NCBI GenBank assembly: GCA_039026915.1
Contig: JBCCLJ010000003.1
Location: 1 to 64,000 of the forward strand
DNA length: 64,000 nt
DNA from: JBCCLJ01 sp039026915
Lineage (GTDB): Bacteria > Acidobacteriota > Thermoanaerobaculia > Multivoradales > Multivoraceae
Direction: 5' to 3'
Positions 36,601-44,986 of this stretch are shown piece by piece. The stretch's first letter is position 1. The number at the start of each line of letters is the position of its first letter. The notes under the pieces are model-generated. The model was not told the DNA's origin. It ran no database searches and saw only the letters and a program-made list of their open reading frames with translations. The translations under genes and the position numbers were made by a program.

Positions 36601-36843
36601 CGTCGCCAGGGAGTGGAGAAGCTCGAAGCGTTGAAACAGGCCGGTGCGGTGCGCTTCCGCCCGATTCTGATGACGACTTCGACGACCGTGCTGGGTCTGC
36701 TGCCGATGGCACTCGGACTTGGGGAGGGTAGCGAGCTTCGGGCTCCGATGGCCCTCACCGTGGTCGGTGGCCTGCTGACCTCGACTCTGCTGACGCTGCT
36801 GATCATCCCAGCCGTGTACACGTTGATCGATCGGGGGCAATGA
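33607..36843 (+). CDS. RND-family efflux permease (second of two)
   Basis: A 1078-residue HAE1-like permease with the same D-N (D400-N401) helix-4 pattern and an NN pair in helix 10 as the first permease, but only distantly similar to it in the loops. Differences include an extra hydrophobic block between about 500 and 580, where two helices are joined by a longer linker. The GTG start overlaps the adaptor stop (GTGA). Two different RND proteins with one adaptor resemble the MdtBC arrangement, in which the two form mixed trimers. No outer-membrane channel gene (TolC-like) is present, so the channel must be encoded elsewhere. Confidence 0.92.
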   Translation: MKVVDFSVARPVTVFIFAVAAVVFGSVAFRSLAVDLLPDISYPSLSVKTELEGAAPTEIESLVTKPVENAVGVVNNVVRVRSSSRADVSEVTLEFSWGTNMDFASLDVRERLDVVRLPVEAEQPILLRYDPSLDPVLRLGLTGDTELIRLRRIAEEELKRRLERVEGVAAALVSGGLEEEIQVEIDERKLTALGIDIATVTSRLAQENVNLTGGSLRDGQTEYLVRTINEFLRPDEMREIVIQRNGSAIVRLEDVARVYTGSKEREIVTRIDGRESVEVAIYKEGGTNTVTVVDAVNSLVEELEERLERIDSTLEVTVITDQARYIRESVQAVIETAVMGGFLAVVVLFLFLRSAKNTLIIGVSIPVSIMATFFLMYLGGVSLNIMSLGGLTLGIGLLLDNSIVVLEAIQRYREQGESVVEAARKGASEVGRAVTASTVTTVCVFVPIVFVEGVAGQLFGDQALTVTFSLVVSLIVALTVIPMFASRVTTFEDDTEQKSPGKSPTAWAARGLFYVSLGIARAIKLAVGAVSTLLTFLLRPILAVFDRLLAGLLAVYQGMLVVVLRAPLTVLLVVLLIFAGSLTLVGSLGQELVPELVQGEFFANVELQPGTRLEVMERRLRELEGFSGDLSGVDTVYTIVGSSNEQGGAAGEVRENIGQITLTLEQPSTREQEELLMAELRGEIDRLNEPFLVPRASGAQAAPISAKERGALDYRFGRPSYFSFRTPVEIEIRGYNLGILERLAAELLRRLETVPGLADVKSTTEGGNPELQITFDRERLAKMGTDIQRVGAVIRSKIQGDVATDIARDDRNIDIRLRSAERYRDSVRDLRNLNVALPGSQIAVPLESVADVVETRGPAEIRRADGSRVALITANLDGRDLGSISTEIESILADMRFPSGFDWSLGGQREEMETSFDSMRLAALLAIFMVYLVMASQFESLRHPLVILFSVPFSVIGAVVILWLTKTTISIVVMIGAILLAGIVVNNAIILIDYTNNLRRQGVEKLEALKQAGAVRFRPILMTTSTTVLGLLPMALGLGEGSELRAPMALTVVGGLLTSTLLTLLIIPAVYTLIDRGQ

Positions 36844-36859
36844 CGGCTATATGCCCTTA

Positions 36860-36888
36860 TTGCAATGACTTCGGCGAACCGATAGCCT
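36860..36888 (+). promoter_or_regulatory. Possible promoter for the coiled-coil gene
   Basis: TTGCAA (36860-36865), a 17-base spacer and TAGCCT (36883-36888) match the consensus at five and three positions. It lies in the 101-base gap before the coiled-coil gene and is only weakly supported. Confidence 0.3.
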
Positions 36889-36944
36889 CCGTTACTGGCT
36901 TCGAGGAGCCGTCTCGAATCGTCACGACTGAGGACCACTGATCA

Positions 36945-39305
36945 GTGCACGAGCCCGATTCCAGCCAGGAGCTGGAGGAGCTACGCCAACGTGCGGAGCA
37001 GTATGAAGAGCTGCTGCTGAAGGCGGGCGACGAGATTCGCGATCTGCGCGAGCGCGTCGGCGGCGGAGGTTCCGACGTCTCGGCGGCCGAGCTCGCTCAA
37101 GCCAAGGAAGCTGCCGAAAAGTACAAAGGTCTGCTGCAGAAACAGCGCAGCGAAATCGAAGAGCTGCGTAGCCAGCTCGAAGAGAAGCAGAAGACCGGCG
37201 ACGCTCTCGACGACATCGACGACGTCGAAGCCCTGCGCAAGAGCCTGCGACTTCAACGAGAGTCGATGGCGAGTCTTCGAGACCAGCTCAAGGAAGCCAA
37301 AGCCGCCGGCAACGATCGCGACGCCGAACAGCGCGAAATGGCGAGGATCCGGGCCCAGCTCGAAGAGTCGGATCGGATCCGTGAGCGGCAGCAGAAGGTC
37401 ATCGCCAGCTTCGGTGAGGCGAAGGCCGCTGCCGACGAAGAGGTGGAGCAGCTTCGTGGCGAGCTCACCTCGATTCGTGAGCGCAGCGACGAAAGTGAAC
37501 ACACCCTCAAGGTTCAGGAAGAGCAGCTGGCCGAGCTGAACGACCTGAGGGGGCGCCTCGGGCTGCTCGACGAGAAGAACCGACGGATCTCCGAGCTCGA
37601 GTCCTCGCTCGAGGTTCGGGCTCAGGAGCTCGCGCAGTCGGAAGCACGGGTCGAAGAGGCCGACGGCCGCCTGGCGGAGGTCGAGGGGCTGCTCGTGACC
37701 CGCGAAGACGACCTGGCTCTGGAACGCAAGAAGCTCGAGGAGCTCGCAGGTTCGGTCACGCGCCGCGAAGAGGAGCTGGCCGAGGCGCAGGGGCAGATCG
37801 AGAACGCCCGCGGTGAGGCAGCGGAGCTCGAACAAGAACTCGCCCAATCCAAGACGCGAAGCGAGGAGCTGGAAGAGCAGAGCGAGGCGAAGTCCACGCA
37901 GCTCGAGGCACTGCAGGTTTCCCTGGAGGCGCAGGTCAAGCAGAGCGACGAACTGGCGGCTCTCGCCGAGCGAGCCGCCGCCGAGATTCAAGAGGCCGTT
38001 TCGGAGAGAGACCGCCTGCAAGACGACCTCGGCGCGCAGAAGGCGTCGTACGAAAGCCGAAGTGCCGAGCTCGATCGGCTGCAGGAGGATCTTGCGGCCG
38101 AGCGCTCGCGCCAGGAGGAGCTGCGGCGCGAGTCGGAGGCAGTTCAAGAAAAGGCCGCCGAGACCGAATCGGAGCTGACGGCACTTCGCGCTTCCTACAG
38201 CGAAGCCGAGGAGTCGCTGGAGGCCTTCGAGGCGACCAAGACCGAGCTCGAAGAGGCTCGCCAGGAGCTGACGGACACTCTCAAGTCGCAGGCGAGCGTC
38301 GGCGCTGAGCTGGAGCAGCTACGGGAGGAGTCCGAAGCTCAGTCGACGAAGGTCTCCGAGTTGGAGACTTCAGTGCGCGAAGCCGTGGAGCGCGCGGAAC
38401 GCTCCGAGAGGGAGTCCAGCGAGCAAGCCGAAAAGGAGCTCGAGGCGAGCCAGAAGCTCGAGCGCCTCGCCGCGGACCTCGAGGAAGCGGATCGTCGCGC
38501 CAAAGAAGCGACCGTCGAGTTGGAAGAGACCCGGGCGAGAGCCGAAGAGTCCTCGTCGGATCTTGCCCAGGCGAGGTCGCGCGCTTCAGAGCTCGAGAGC
38601 CGGCTGTCCGAGCTCGAAGAGACCCTTGCGGACGCGACCGCAGGCGCTTCCGGTGCCGAGGAGCGGATCGGCAAGCTCGAGTCGGAGCTCGAAGACGAGA
38701 GGAGCGCTCTCCAGGTCCTGCGCGAGGAGACCGACCGTCGGCGCGCAGAAGACCGCACTCGCTCCGAAGAGCTGGAGAAAGAGAACGCCGGACTCGAGAG
38801 CCGTCTCAGCGAACTCCAGAACCGTTTGGGCAGCTTCGAATCCGAGGCGGGCGAAGCTCTGAACGAGCTGGAGGGCTTGCGCGCCGAGCGCGACGAGCGT
38901 CAGCGTCGCTTCGAGGCTCTGGAGAGCCAGTTCCGCGATTCGCGAGAGCGGGTCGGTGGCTTGGAGACGCAGCTCGCCGACGCGGAACAGCGTGCCGCCG
39001 CGCCGGGAGCTGCCGAGGAGCTCGAATCGGCTCGACTCGAGATCGGGCGCCTGGAAGAGCGTGTGCTCGCACAGCAGGAGGGCTTCGATCGCCTCGAAGA
39101 ACTCTTGCGTGCGGCCGAGGCGGAGCGTGCAGCGATCGAAGACGAGGCCACGGCGAACGCCCAAGAAGTCGAGCGACTCCAGGAGGTGGTCAAGACCGAG
39201 CGACTCAAACGCCTCGAGCTGGAGTCTGAGGCCTCGACCTCGGCGGCCGGCGATCGCCTCGTGCAAGAGCTGCGCATGGACCTCGGAGAGTTCGACGACG
39301 CCTGA
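36945..39305 (+). CDS. Long coiled-coil protein of unknown function
   Basis: A 786-residue protein, almost entirely alpha-helical coiled coil: heptad-like runs of Leu with Glu, Lys, Arg and Ala extend from about residue 8 to the end, with only short breaks near 40-50 and 690-700. There is no signal peptide, membrane helix or Walker motif, which separates it from SMC and MukB. Composition is strongly acidic and low in aromatics. Only general similarity to myosin-tail-like and crescentin-like proteins is apparent, which may be compositional. A GTG start with TGAGGA about 10 bases upstream is used. It stands alone after the RND set and may be cytoskeletal or a scaffold. Confidence 0.75.
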   Translation: MHEPDSSQELEELRQRAEQYEELLLKAGDEIRDLRERVGGGGSDVSAAELAQAKEAAEKYKGLLQKQRSEIEELRSQLEEKQKTGDALDDIDDVEALRKSLRLQRESMASLRDQLKEAKAAGNDRDAEQREMARIRAQLEESDRIRERQQKVIASFGEAKAAADEEVEQLRGELTSIRERSDESEHTLKVQEEQLAELNDLRGRLGLLDEKNRRISELESSLEVRAQELAQSEARVEEADGRLAEVEGLLVTREDDLALERKKLEELAGSVTRREEELAEAQGQIENARGEAAELEQELAQSKTRSEELEEQSEAKSTQLEALQVSLEAQVKQSDELAALAERAAAEIQEAVSERDRLQDDLGAQKASYESRSAELDRLQEDLAAERSRQEELRRESEAVQEKAAETESELTALRASYSEAEESLEAFEATKTELEEARQELTDTLKSQASVGAELEQLREESEAQSTKVSELETSVREAVERAERSERESSEQAEKELEASQKLERLAADLEEADRRAKEATVELEETRARAEESSSDLAQARSRASELESRLSELEETLADATAGASGAEERIGKLESELEDERSALQVLREETDRRRAEDRTRSEELEKENAGLESRLSELQNRLGSFESEAGEALNELEGLRAERDERQRRFEALESQFRDSRERVGGLETQLADAEQRAAAPGAAEELESARLEIGRLEERVLAQQEGFDRLEELLRAAEAERAAIEDEATANAQEVERLQEVVKTERLKRLELESEASTSAAGDRLVQELRMDLGEFDDA

Positions 39306-39341
39306 CGCGGCGCCGTGTTTCTCTTTCGACGGAAGACGACG

Positions 39342-39827
39342 ATGCGCAAGATTGCCTTCGACGACCTGCCCGGTCTGCGCTCACAGGTCAGCGACCAGTT
39401 TGGCGAGTGGGGCGAAGAGCTCCTCGTTCCGCAGACCATGATCAACGAGTTCGCCGAGGTCACCGGTGACCATCAGTGGATTCACACGGACGTCGAAAGG
39501 GCCGAAGCAGAAAGCCCTTTCGGCGCGACGATCGCTCACGGTTTTCTGACGTTGAGCCTGCTGCCCCGACTCGCGCCGCCGCTGCCGTTCGAGATCGTCG
39601 GGCACGGCAACGCCACGATCTTCGGTCTCGACAGCGTGCGCTTCGTGAGACCGGTACCCGCAGGGGCGCGCATTCGCGGGCGCCACCGCCTGACGGGCGT
39701 GCGTTCTTTCGTTGCCGGCACGCTGCTGCAGTCCGAGACGCAGATCGGGGTCGTGGGTGTGGCGCGCGCAGCCGTTCGCTTCGAGCTCAAGACGCTCTAT
39801 CAGGCTCCCCAAGCCGCGGAGGACTGA
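39342..39827 (+). CDS. MaoC-like acyl-CoA hydratase/dehydratase
   Basis: A 161-residue hotdog-fold protein. FAEVTGDHQWIHTDVERA is the R-hydratase motif (D-x-N/Q-x-x-H, here Asp and His with Gln in between), and FGATIAHGFLTLSLLPRL is the second conserved block. The length suits a single-domain MaoC enzyme such as PhaJ, which hydrates trans-2-enoyl-CoA to (R)-3-hydroxyacyl-CoA. ATG 39342 is preferred to a GTG nine codons earlier because the conserved sequence begins there. No polyhydroxyalkanoate genes are near; a general role in fatty-acid breakdown is likely. Confidence 0.85.
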   Translation: MRKIAFDDLPGLRSQVSDQFGEWGEELLVPQTMINEFAEVTGDHQWIHTDVERAEAESPFGATIAHGFLTLSLLPRLAPPLPFEIVGHGNATIFGLDSVRFVRPVPAGARIRGRHRLTGVRSFVAGTLLQSETQIGVVGVARAAVRFELKTLYQAPQAAED

Positions 39828-39836
39828 AGTCGGTCG

Positions 39837-40901
39837 TCACTCGAGGAGCGTCGCGTCGAGCAGGCGCAGCCAGTTCCCGTGAGTGACGGCTGCGATCGCT
39901 TCGGTCTCCCACCCGGCACGGCTCAGTGCGGCCACGAGCCGTGGCAGCTGGGAGGCGTCGGTGAGCTCTTCCGGCATCAGCGCACCGTCGAAGTCCGAGC
40001 CCAGGGCGACGTGCCGCAGCCCCATGATCTCCACCATGTGATCGAGGTGCTCGACCATCCGCGTCAGCGGAATCTGGCGTCGAACGGGTCCTTTGGCGCG
40101 CAGGTCGCCGACGTGGAAGTTCAGGCCGACGACCCCGTCGCTGTCGCGCACCGCGCGCAGCTGGTCGTCGGTCAGATTCCGACTCGACGGTGACAGAGCG
40201 TGGCAACAGGTGTGCGTCGAAACGAGAGGGCCGCCACCCAGCTCGGCGGCATCCCAGAACCCCTTCTCGTTCAGATGTGCAAGGTCGACGACCATGCCCA
40301 GATCGCGGCAGGCACGGACCAGCTCTCGGCCAGCTGCGGTGAGGCCCTCACCGGTGTCGGGGCTCGAGGGAAATCGAAAGGGCACACCGTGACCAAAGGC
40401 GTTGCTGCGGCTCCAGACGGGCCCGATCGAGCGCACGCCGAGCGCATGAAAGGCCTCCAGGTTGGCCAGTCGTTCGTCGACCGGCTCGGCTCCTTCGAGG
40501 TGGAGCAGAGCGAGGAGCGAGTCCTCTTCGAGACGCAGATCGGCGCGTGACGTCAGAGGACGCACGCGACCGCAGGAGGCGGCAACGAGGCGGTGGTAGC
40601 CCGCAATCATCTCGAGTGCGACCCGGGCCGCGGTGCCTTGTGGAACCGGCTCGTCGTAGCCGGCCGGAGGCGTCGACTGGGTCAGATCTTCCGGATCGAG
40701 ATCTCGGGGAGGAGGGACGAAAACGGCGAAGAAGCCACCGCCGAATCCGCCGCTCAGAGCGCGCGGCAGGTCGAGCTGTCCGCGACCTCTTCCGGCAGCG
40801 CTTCCGGCGTCTTCGAGGAAACCGACCGGATCTCCTTCGCAGTGCTGATAGAGGCGCAGCAGGCTGTCGTTGTGTCCGTCGAAGATCAGAGGGTTCGTCA
40901 A
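39837..40901 (-). CDS. Membrane dipeptidase (M19, renal dipeptidase-like)
   Basis: A 354-residue dipeptidase of the amidohydrolase fold. The N-terminal HND motif (H10, D12 in FDGHNDS) provides the first metal ligands. LLHLEGAEP carries the bridging glutamate, and the histidines of VDLAHLNEKG and VSTHTCCHAL complete the two-zinc site. LGSDFDG near the end is also typical. The TTG start overlaps the heme gene's stop (TTGA) and has GAGG upstream; an earlier in-frame codon at 40931 would lie inside that gene. Family members hydrolyse dipeptides, including D-amino-acid ones. No signal peptide is visible. Confidence 0.88.
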   Translation of the reverse strand: MTNPLIFDGHNDSLLRLYQHCEGDPVGFLEDAGSAAGRGRGQLDLPRALSGGFGGGFFAVFVPPPRDLDPEDLTQSTPPAGYDEPVPQGTAARVALEMIAGYHRLVAASCGRVRPLTSRADLRLEEDSLLALLHLEGAEPVDERLANLEAFHALGVRSIGPVWSRSNAFGHGVPFRFPSSPDTGEGLTAAGRELVRACRDLGMVVDLAHLNEKGFWDAAELGGGPLVSTHTCCHALSPSSRNLTDDQLRAVRDSDGVVGLNFHVGDLRAKGPVRRQIPLTRMVEHLDHMVEIMGLRHVALGSDFDGALMPEELTDASQLPRLVAALSRAGWETEAIAAVTHGNWLRLLDATLLE

Positions 40902-43537
40902 GGATGGACCTCGAGCTCGTCGACGCGCCAAGGCTCGGAGCGCTCGGCGGTGCCTTTGCGCACGCGGCTGACCGTCGCGGCGTCGACGGGTGGAAGCTCG
41001 TTGCCCCAGCTCGATCGGATGTAGGACACCAGAGCCGCGAGCGACTCGTCGTTGAAGCGACGATCGCCGCGAAAACCCGGCATGATCTCGTTCCAGAGAG
41101 AGCCGTCAGCCTTGGACTGAAGAGGTCCGGTGACACCGTCGAGAATGACGCGAATCAGCGTCTCGGGCGGCCCCGTCGCCAGCGTTGCTCCCTCGAGTGA
41201 GGGAGCGACCCCCGAGGAGGCTCTGCCGTCGTCGTGACACGTGCTGCAGGCGCGGAAGAGTCGCCGCGCGGCGACGCGGTCGAACGTAGCCGGGGCGGCT
41301 TCGGTCCCGCCGAAGAGCGCTTCGACGTCGGTCGCGAGATCGGCCGAAGCGGGTGAGCTCCGGAGTGATGCCACCAGGCTGGTCTCGCCCTCGAGCGGTG
41401 ACCAGTCGTCTTCTTTGGTGAGCGTCGTTGCCGACTCGATCAGCTGAAGTGCGGCCTTGGCCAGGTCGGAGCTCGATCTCGCGTTTTGGTGAAGGGCGGT
41501 GAGGGCGGCGAAGACCCGGTGGACCGACTCGCCGCTCTTGTGGCGTCGAAGTGCGGCTTGCAGGAGGCTCTCCGCCGAGGTCAGGCAGGCGCTGGAGCAC
41601 TGGCGCTGGGAAACGAGTTGTTCGAAGGCGTCCACTTCGTAGCCCGCGAGGCCCGACAGGGCGGCCATTCGCACGGGCTCGCGCACATCGACGAGAAGCT
41701 TCACGAGTGCGGCGCGGGCGCTGTCGGAGTCGATGTCGCCAAGGGCGAAGGCGGCGCGCTGCGCTTCGGCGACGTCGGCGGAGAGCATCGTGCGCAGAGG
41801 TCCTTCGAGCTCCTGTCGGTCGGCTGTAGAGAGTCCGTCGATGAGTCGCAGAGCGGTCTGACGAACGGGCGCATCAGGCGATTCGAGAGCCGTCCGCACG
41901 AGCGGCAGGTCGAGCCCGGAGACTCCTGCCGACTGCAGGCCGTGGAGCGTCCACAGCGCGTGGACGCGCGGGAGCCGAGCGCCGCTCTGGGCGAGCTTGC
42001 GCAGCGGTGCGATCGAGGCGGGGTCCTCCGCCTCGACGAGCAGTCGTTGCGCCGTATCCCGGTGCCAGCCGTTGGCGTGCTCGAGCGCCTCGAGTCGGTC
42101 TTCCATCGTCGCGAGCCGGGGCCTCGAATGGTCGATGGGCCGGTCCTCGCGGACGATCCGGTAGATCCGCCCCAAGCCCAGCGGGCGATCGAGCTGGCGC
42201 TCGAGAATCTGCTTGCGCAGGAACGTGGTGACGTACTGACGGTGCTGAAGGATGCCGCGGTACATGTCGATCACCGTCAGCGCGCCGTCGGGGCCGACGG
42301 CACAGTCGACGGGCCGGAAACGCTCGTCCGGAGACGCCAGGAACTCCCGCTCACCCCACTCGGAATCGGCCGTCGTGAAGTGGTCTGCAGTGATCGAGGC
42401 GGGACCGTGCTCGAGGTCGAAGAAGCCGACGACGTTGCCGGCGGGCTCGGGAATGAAGATGTCGCCGCGCAGCTCTTCCGGGAACTGATGGCCCCGGTAG
42501 ATGCACAGCCCGCTCACCGAGGTCGTGCGTGCCAGGCGACCGTCCTCGCGCAGCATGTCGGGTTGGTAGCCGCGGTTGATGCCCGGGTTGACACGCACCG
42601 TATGGACCTCTTCGCTGTCGACGATCCGCTCGCCGACGCCGGGGATGCGGCGGGGCCGATCCGCAGTGTTTCGATAGTGGTACTCCGGAGGGTGCACGTC
42701 GGCGTAGAGCCAGCGCGAGTTGGTGTTGTAGTAGAGCCGTCCCTCGTCGTCCTGGCTGATGCCCCACTGCCCACGGAAGGCGGTCGGCTCGACCGTGACC
42801 TCGCCCTTGCGGAAGCGCAGTCTTCTGTCGCTCTTGGCGGAGTAGATCCAGTTGTCGAGGCCCCAGAGCAGTCCGTTTTCGGTGTGCTCGACCCTGTCGA
42901 GGTCAGGATCGGCGTAGTCGGCGACGTGCACCTTCTCGTCGCAGGTGTCGTCCTGGTCGACGTCGGCGCAAAGCCACAGGTGCGGGGGCTCGGCGATCAG
43001 GATGCCTGAGCTGGTGACGGCGAGGGCTCGCGGCATGACCAGCTCGTCGAGAAAGACGGATCCCTTGTCCATGCGGCCGTCGCGGTCGGTGTCGTCGAGC
43101 ACGACGATGCGGCCGACCGGCTGGTCCTCACCGATGCCGTCGACGTTCGGCATGAAGCCGCGCATTTCGACGACCCAGAGTCGACCGCGCTCGTCCCACT
43201 GAATGGCCACCGGATCCTCGACCAGTGGTTCGGCGGCGACCAGCTCGGCTCGATAGCCCGGGGGAAGCCGCAGCGAAGCGAGACCGTCCTCCGGCGACAG
43301 GACGGGTGCGGGCGGCACCTCCATCTCGCGCCAGACCTCGGTCATCACATGGCCTGGGCGGTCGCCTTTCTGAGCCTGCGCGACGAACGGCAAGCCGAAG
43401 GTGACCGCGAGCAGAAGGGCCAACAACGAAGTCGAGAGCGAGGCCTCGGCTCGACGGGAGCCCGTGTCGACGAGGCTCTCGGTCTGCAGGGTCGCGGTCG
43501 CCTCGAAGCGCTCATTTCTCTTGGTGGTTCGGGTCAT
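40898..43537 (-). CDS. PVC-type c-heme protein with sugar-dehydrogenase-like propeller and HEAT repeats
   Basis: An 879-residue exported protein with a delayed signal peptide (hydrophobic stretch about 35-55, AQAQ cleavage). Residues about 70-450 form a PQQ-sugar-dehydrogenase-like propeller with DDTDRDGRMDK and GRLWVVEMRG segments. About 480-740 are helical HEAT-like repeats. A single-heme cytochrome c domain closes the protein, with C764-S-T-C767-H768. This domain set is the large PVC-type CxxCH family of planctomycetes and verrucomicrobia, thought to oxidise carbohydrates. Its start is divergent from the enolase-superfamily gene, and the dipeptidase gene overlaps its stop. Confidence 0.87.
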   Translation of the reverse strand: MTRTTKRNERFEATATLQTESLVDTGSRRAEASLSTSLLALLLAVTFGLPFVAQAQKGDRPGHVMTEVWREMEVPPAPVLSPEDGLASLRLPPGYRAELVAAEPLVEDPVAIQWDERGRLWVVEMRGFMPNVDGIGEDQPVGRIVVLDDTDRDGRMDKGSVFLDELVMPRALAVTSSGILIAEPPHLWLCADVDQDDTCDEKVHVADYADPDLDRVEHTENGLLWGLDNWIYSAKSDRRLRFRKGEVTVEPTAFRGQWGISQDDEGRLYYNTNSRWLYADVHPPEYHYRNTADRPRRIPGVGERIVDSEEVHTVRVNPGINRGYQPDMLREDGRLARTTSVSGLCIYRGHQFPEELRGDIFIPEPAGNVVGFFDLEHGPASITADHFTTADSEWGEREFLASPDERFRPVDCAVGPDGALTVIDMYRGILQHRQYVTTFLRKQILERQLDRPLGLGRIYRIVREDRPIDHSRPRLATMEDRLEALEHANGWHRDTAQRLLVEAEDPASIAPLRKLAQSGARLPRVHALWTLHGLQSAGVSGLDLPLVRTALESPDAPVRQTALRLIDGLSTADRQELEGPLRTMLSADVAEAQRAAFALGDIDSDSARAALVKLLVDVREPVRMAALSGLAGYEVDAFEQLVSQRQCSSACLTSAESLLQAALRRHKSGESVHRVFAALTALHQNARSSSDLAKAALQLIESATTLTKEDDWSPLEGETSLVASLRSSPASADLATDVEALFGGTEAAPATFDRVAARRLFRACSTCHDDGRASSGVAPSLEGATLATGPPETLIRVILDGVTGPLQSKADGSLWNEIMPGFRGDRRFNDESLAALVSYIRSSWGNELPPVDAATVSRVRKGTAERSEPWRVDELEVHP

Positions 43538-43561
43538 GATTGCGGTACCCTAGCAGCCCCA

Positions 43562-44974
43562 ATGCAACCCCCTCAGCTGCAGGTTCTCTCGGTTCGTTGT
43601 GTCAGCGAGCGCTGCGATCTGCGTCTGCCGTTTCAGTTCGGAATGGTGACGCTCGAGCAGGTGTCTCTGTGCACGGTCGAGGTGGAGATGACGTGCGACG
43701 GTCACGTCGTGCAGGGCTACTCGTCGGACCTGCTGGTTCCCAAGTGGTTCGAGAAGAACGCCGATCTCAGTCTGCAGCAGGACGCCGACAAGCTACGGCG
43801 TGCGATCGAAGGGAGCGCGGCGCAGAGCGCGACGCTGGAACCTGGAAGTGCCTTCGCTCTTTGGCGCGAGCTCTTCGCCGCGCGAGTCGAAAGAGTGCCT
43901 GAGGGGGAGCGTCTGGTGCAGGGACTCGGCGTGTCGTTGATCGAGCGCGCGCTTCTCGACGGTCTCAGCCGGGCGACCCAAGCGCCCTTTGTTCAGGCTC
44001 TCTCTCCAGCCACGAGCGGCTACGACGGCGGGGCCCTGCATGCTGAGCTCGCCGGGACTCGGGGGCTCGAGCCGGCCGTTCCGCAAGCGATGCGAGTGCG
44101 ACACACCGTCGGCCTCGCCGATGCGCTGGCGACGCCGCTGGCTCAGCCCGACGACGGCCAGCCGACCTGCCTTCGCGACGATGTCCGGGCCTTCGGACTG
44201 GAGCTGTTCAAGCTCAAGGTCGGAGGGAAGATCGCAGCGGATGTCGAACGCCTTGCCGAGATCGCCGACGTCCTGGAGAACGAGACCTCCGACTACCGCG
44301 TCACCCTGGACGGCAACGAGCAGTACGGCAGTGTCGAGGACCTGCGGGAGCTCCTGGCGAGGCTGGAGGAGAACGCGCGCACGCGGCGCCTGGCGGCGAA
44401 CATCCTCTACATCGAACAACCTCTGGCGCGGGCGAGGAGCTACGAGCCCGATCGCCTGATCGGCATCGAGCGTCTCGACGCGTACGGCGGTCTCATCCTG
44501 GACGAAGCGGACTGTGATCTGGACTCTTTCGAGAGAGCGCTGCGCCTCGGCTACCGAGGTGTCTCTGTGAAGAACTGCAAAGGTGTCTTCCGCGCCCTCG
44601 CCAACAGCGGACTCTGCGCCGTGAAGGCCGGGCGCTTCCAGTCCTCGGAGGATCTGACCAACGTACCGATCCTGCCACTGCAGCAGGATCTTGCGACGGC
44701 CGCGGCCCTCGGTCTCACGCACTCCGAGCGCAACGGGCATCACTATTTTCTGGGCCTCGATCACGTGCCCGAGAGCGAAGTCGAGGGCGCGCTCGCCGCG
44801 CATCCGGATCTCTATGAAGCGGGCGGGGGAGCGGCCGCCCTGCGCATCGAAGGCGGCGCGATCGCGCTCGGCAGCATTCTGGCGAAGGGATACGGAACGC
44901 ATCTCGTGCCCGACATCACGGCGCGCGCGGCGTCGCCGCGGTGCGACTGGACGTGGCACGTCGAACGGTCGTGA
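43562..44974 (+). CDS. Enolase-superfamily (muconate lactonizing enzyme subgroup) protein
   Basis: A 470-residue TIM-barrel enzyme. The MLE-subgroup catalytic set is complete: K217-x-K219 on the second strand, metal ligands D250 (TLDGNEQY), E285 (YIEQPLA) and D314 (ILDEADCD), and K337 (SVKNCKG) on the sixth strand. The N-terminal capping domain (about 1-150) is less typical. The start is the ATG at 43562, since the open frame further upstream lies in the divergent promoter region. The reaction begins by abstracting a proton next to a carboxylate (racemisation, cycloisomerisation or dehydration). It heads a four-gene operon with an OYE-type reductase. Confidence 0.85.
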   Translation: MQPPQLQVLSVRCVSERCDLRLPFQFGMVTLEQVSLCTVEVEMTCDGHVVQGYSSDLLVPKWFEKNADLSLQQDADKLRRAIEGSAAQSATLEPGSAFALWRELFAARVERVPEGERLVQGLGVSLIERALLDGLSRATQAPFVQALSPATSGYDGGALHAELAGTRGLEPAVPQAMRVRHTVGLADALATPLAQPDDGQPTCLRDDVRAFGLELFKLKVGGKIAADVERLAEIADVLENETSDYRVTLDGNEQYGSVEDLRELLARLEENARTRRLAANILYIEQPLARARSYEPDRLIGIERLDAYGGLILDEADCDLDSFERALRLGYRGVSVKNCKGVFRALANSGLCAVKAGRFQSSEDLTNVPILPLQQDLATAAALGLTHSERNGHHYFLGLDHVPESEVEGALAAHPDLYEAGGGAAALRIEGGAIALGSILAKGYGTHLVPDITARAASPRCDWTWHVERS

Positions 44975-44986
44975 AGTGAGGAGCCT

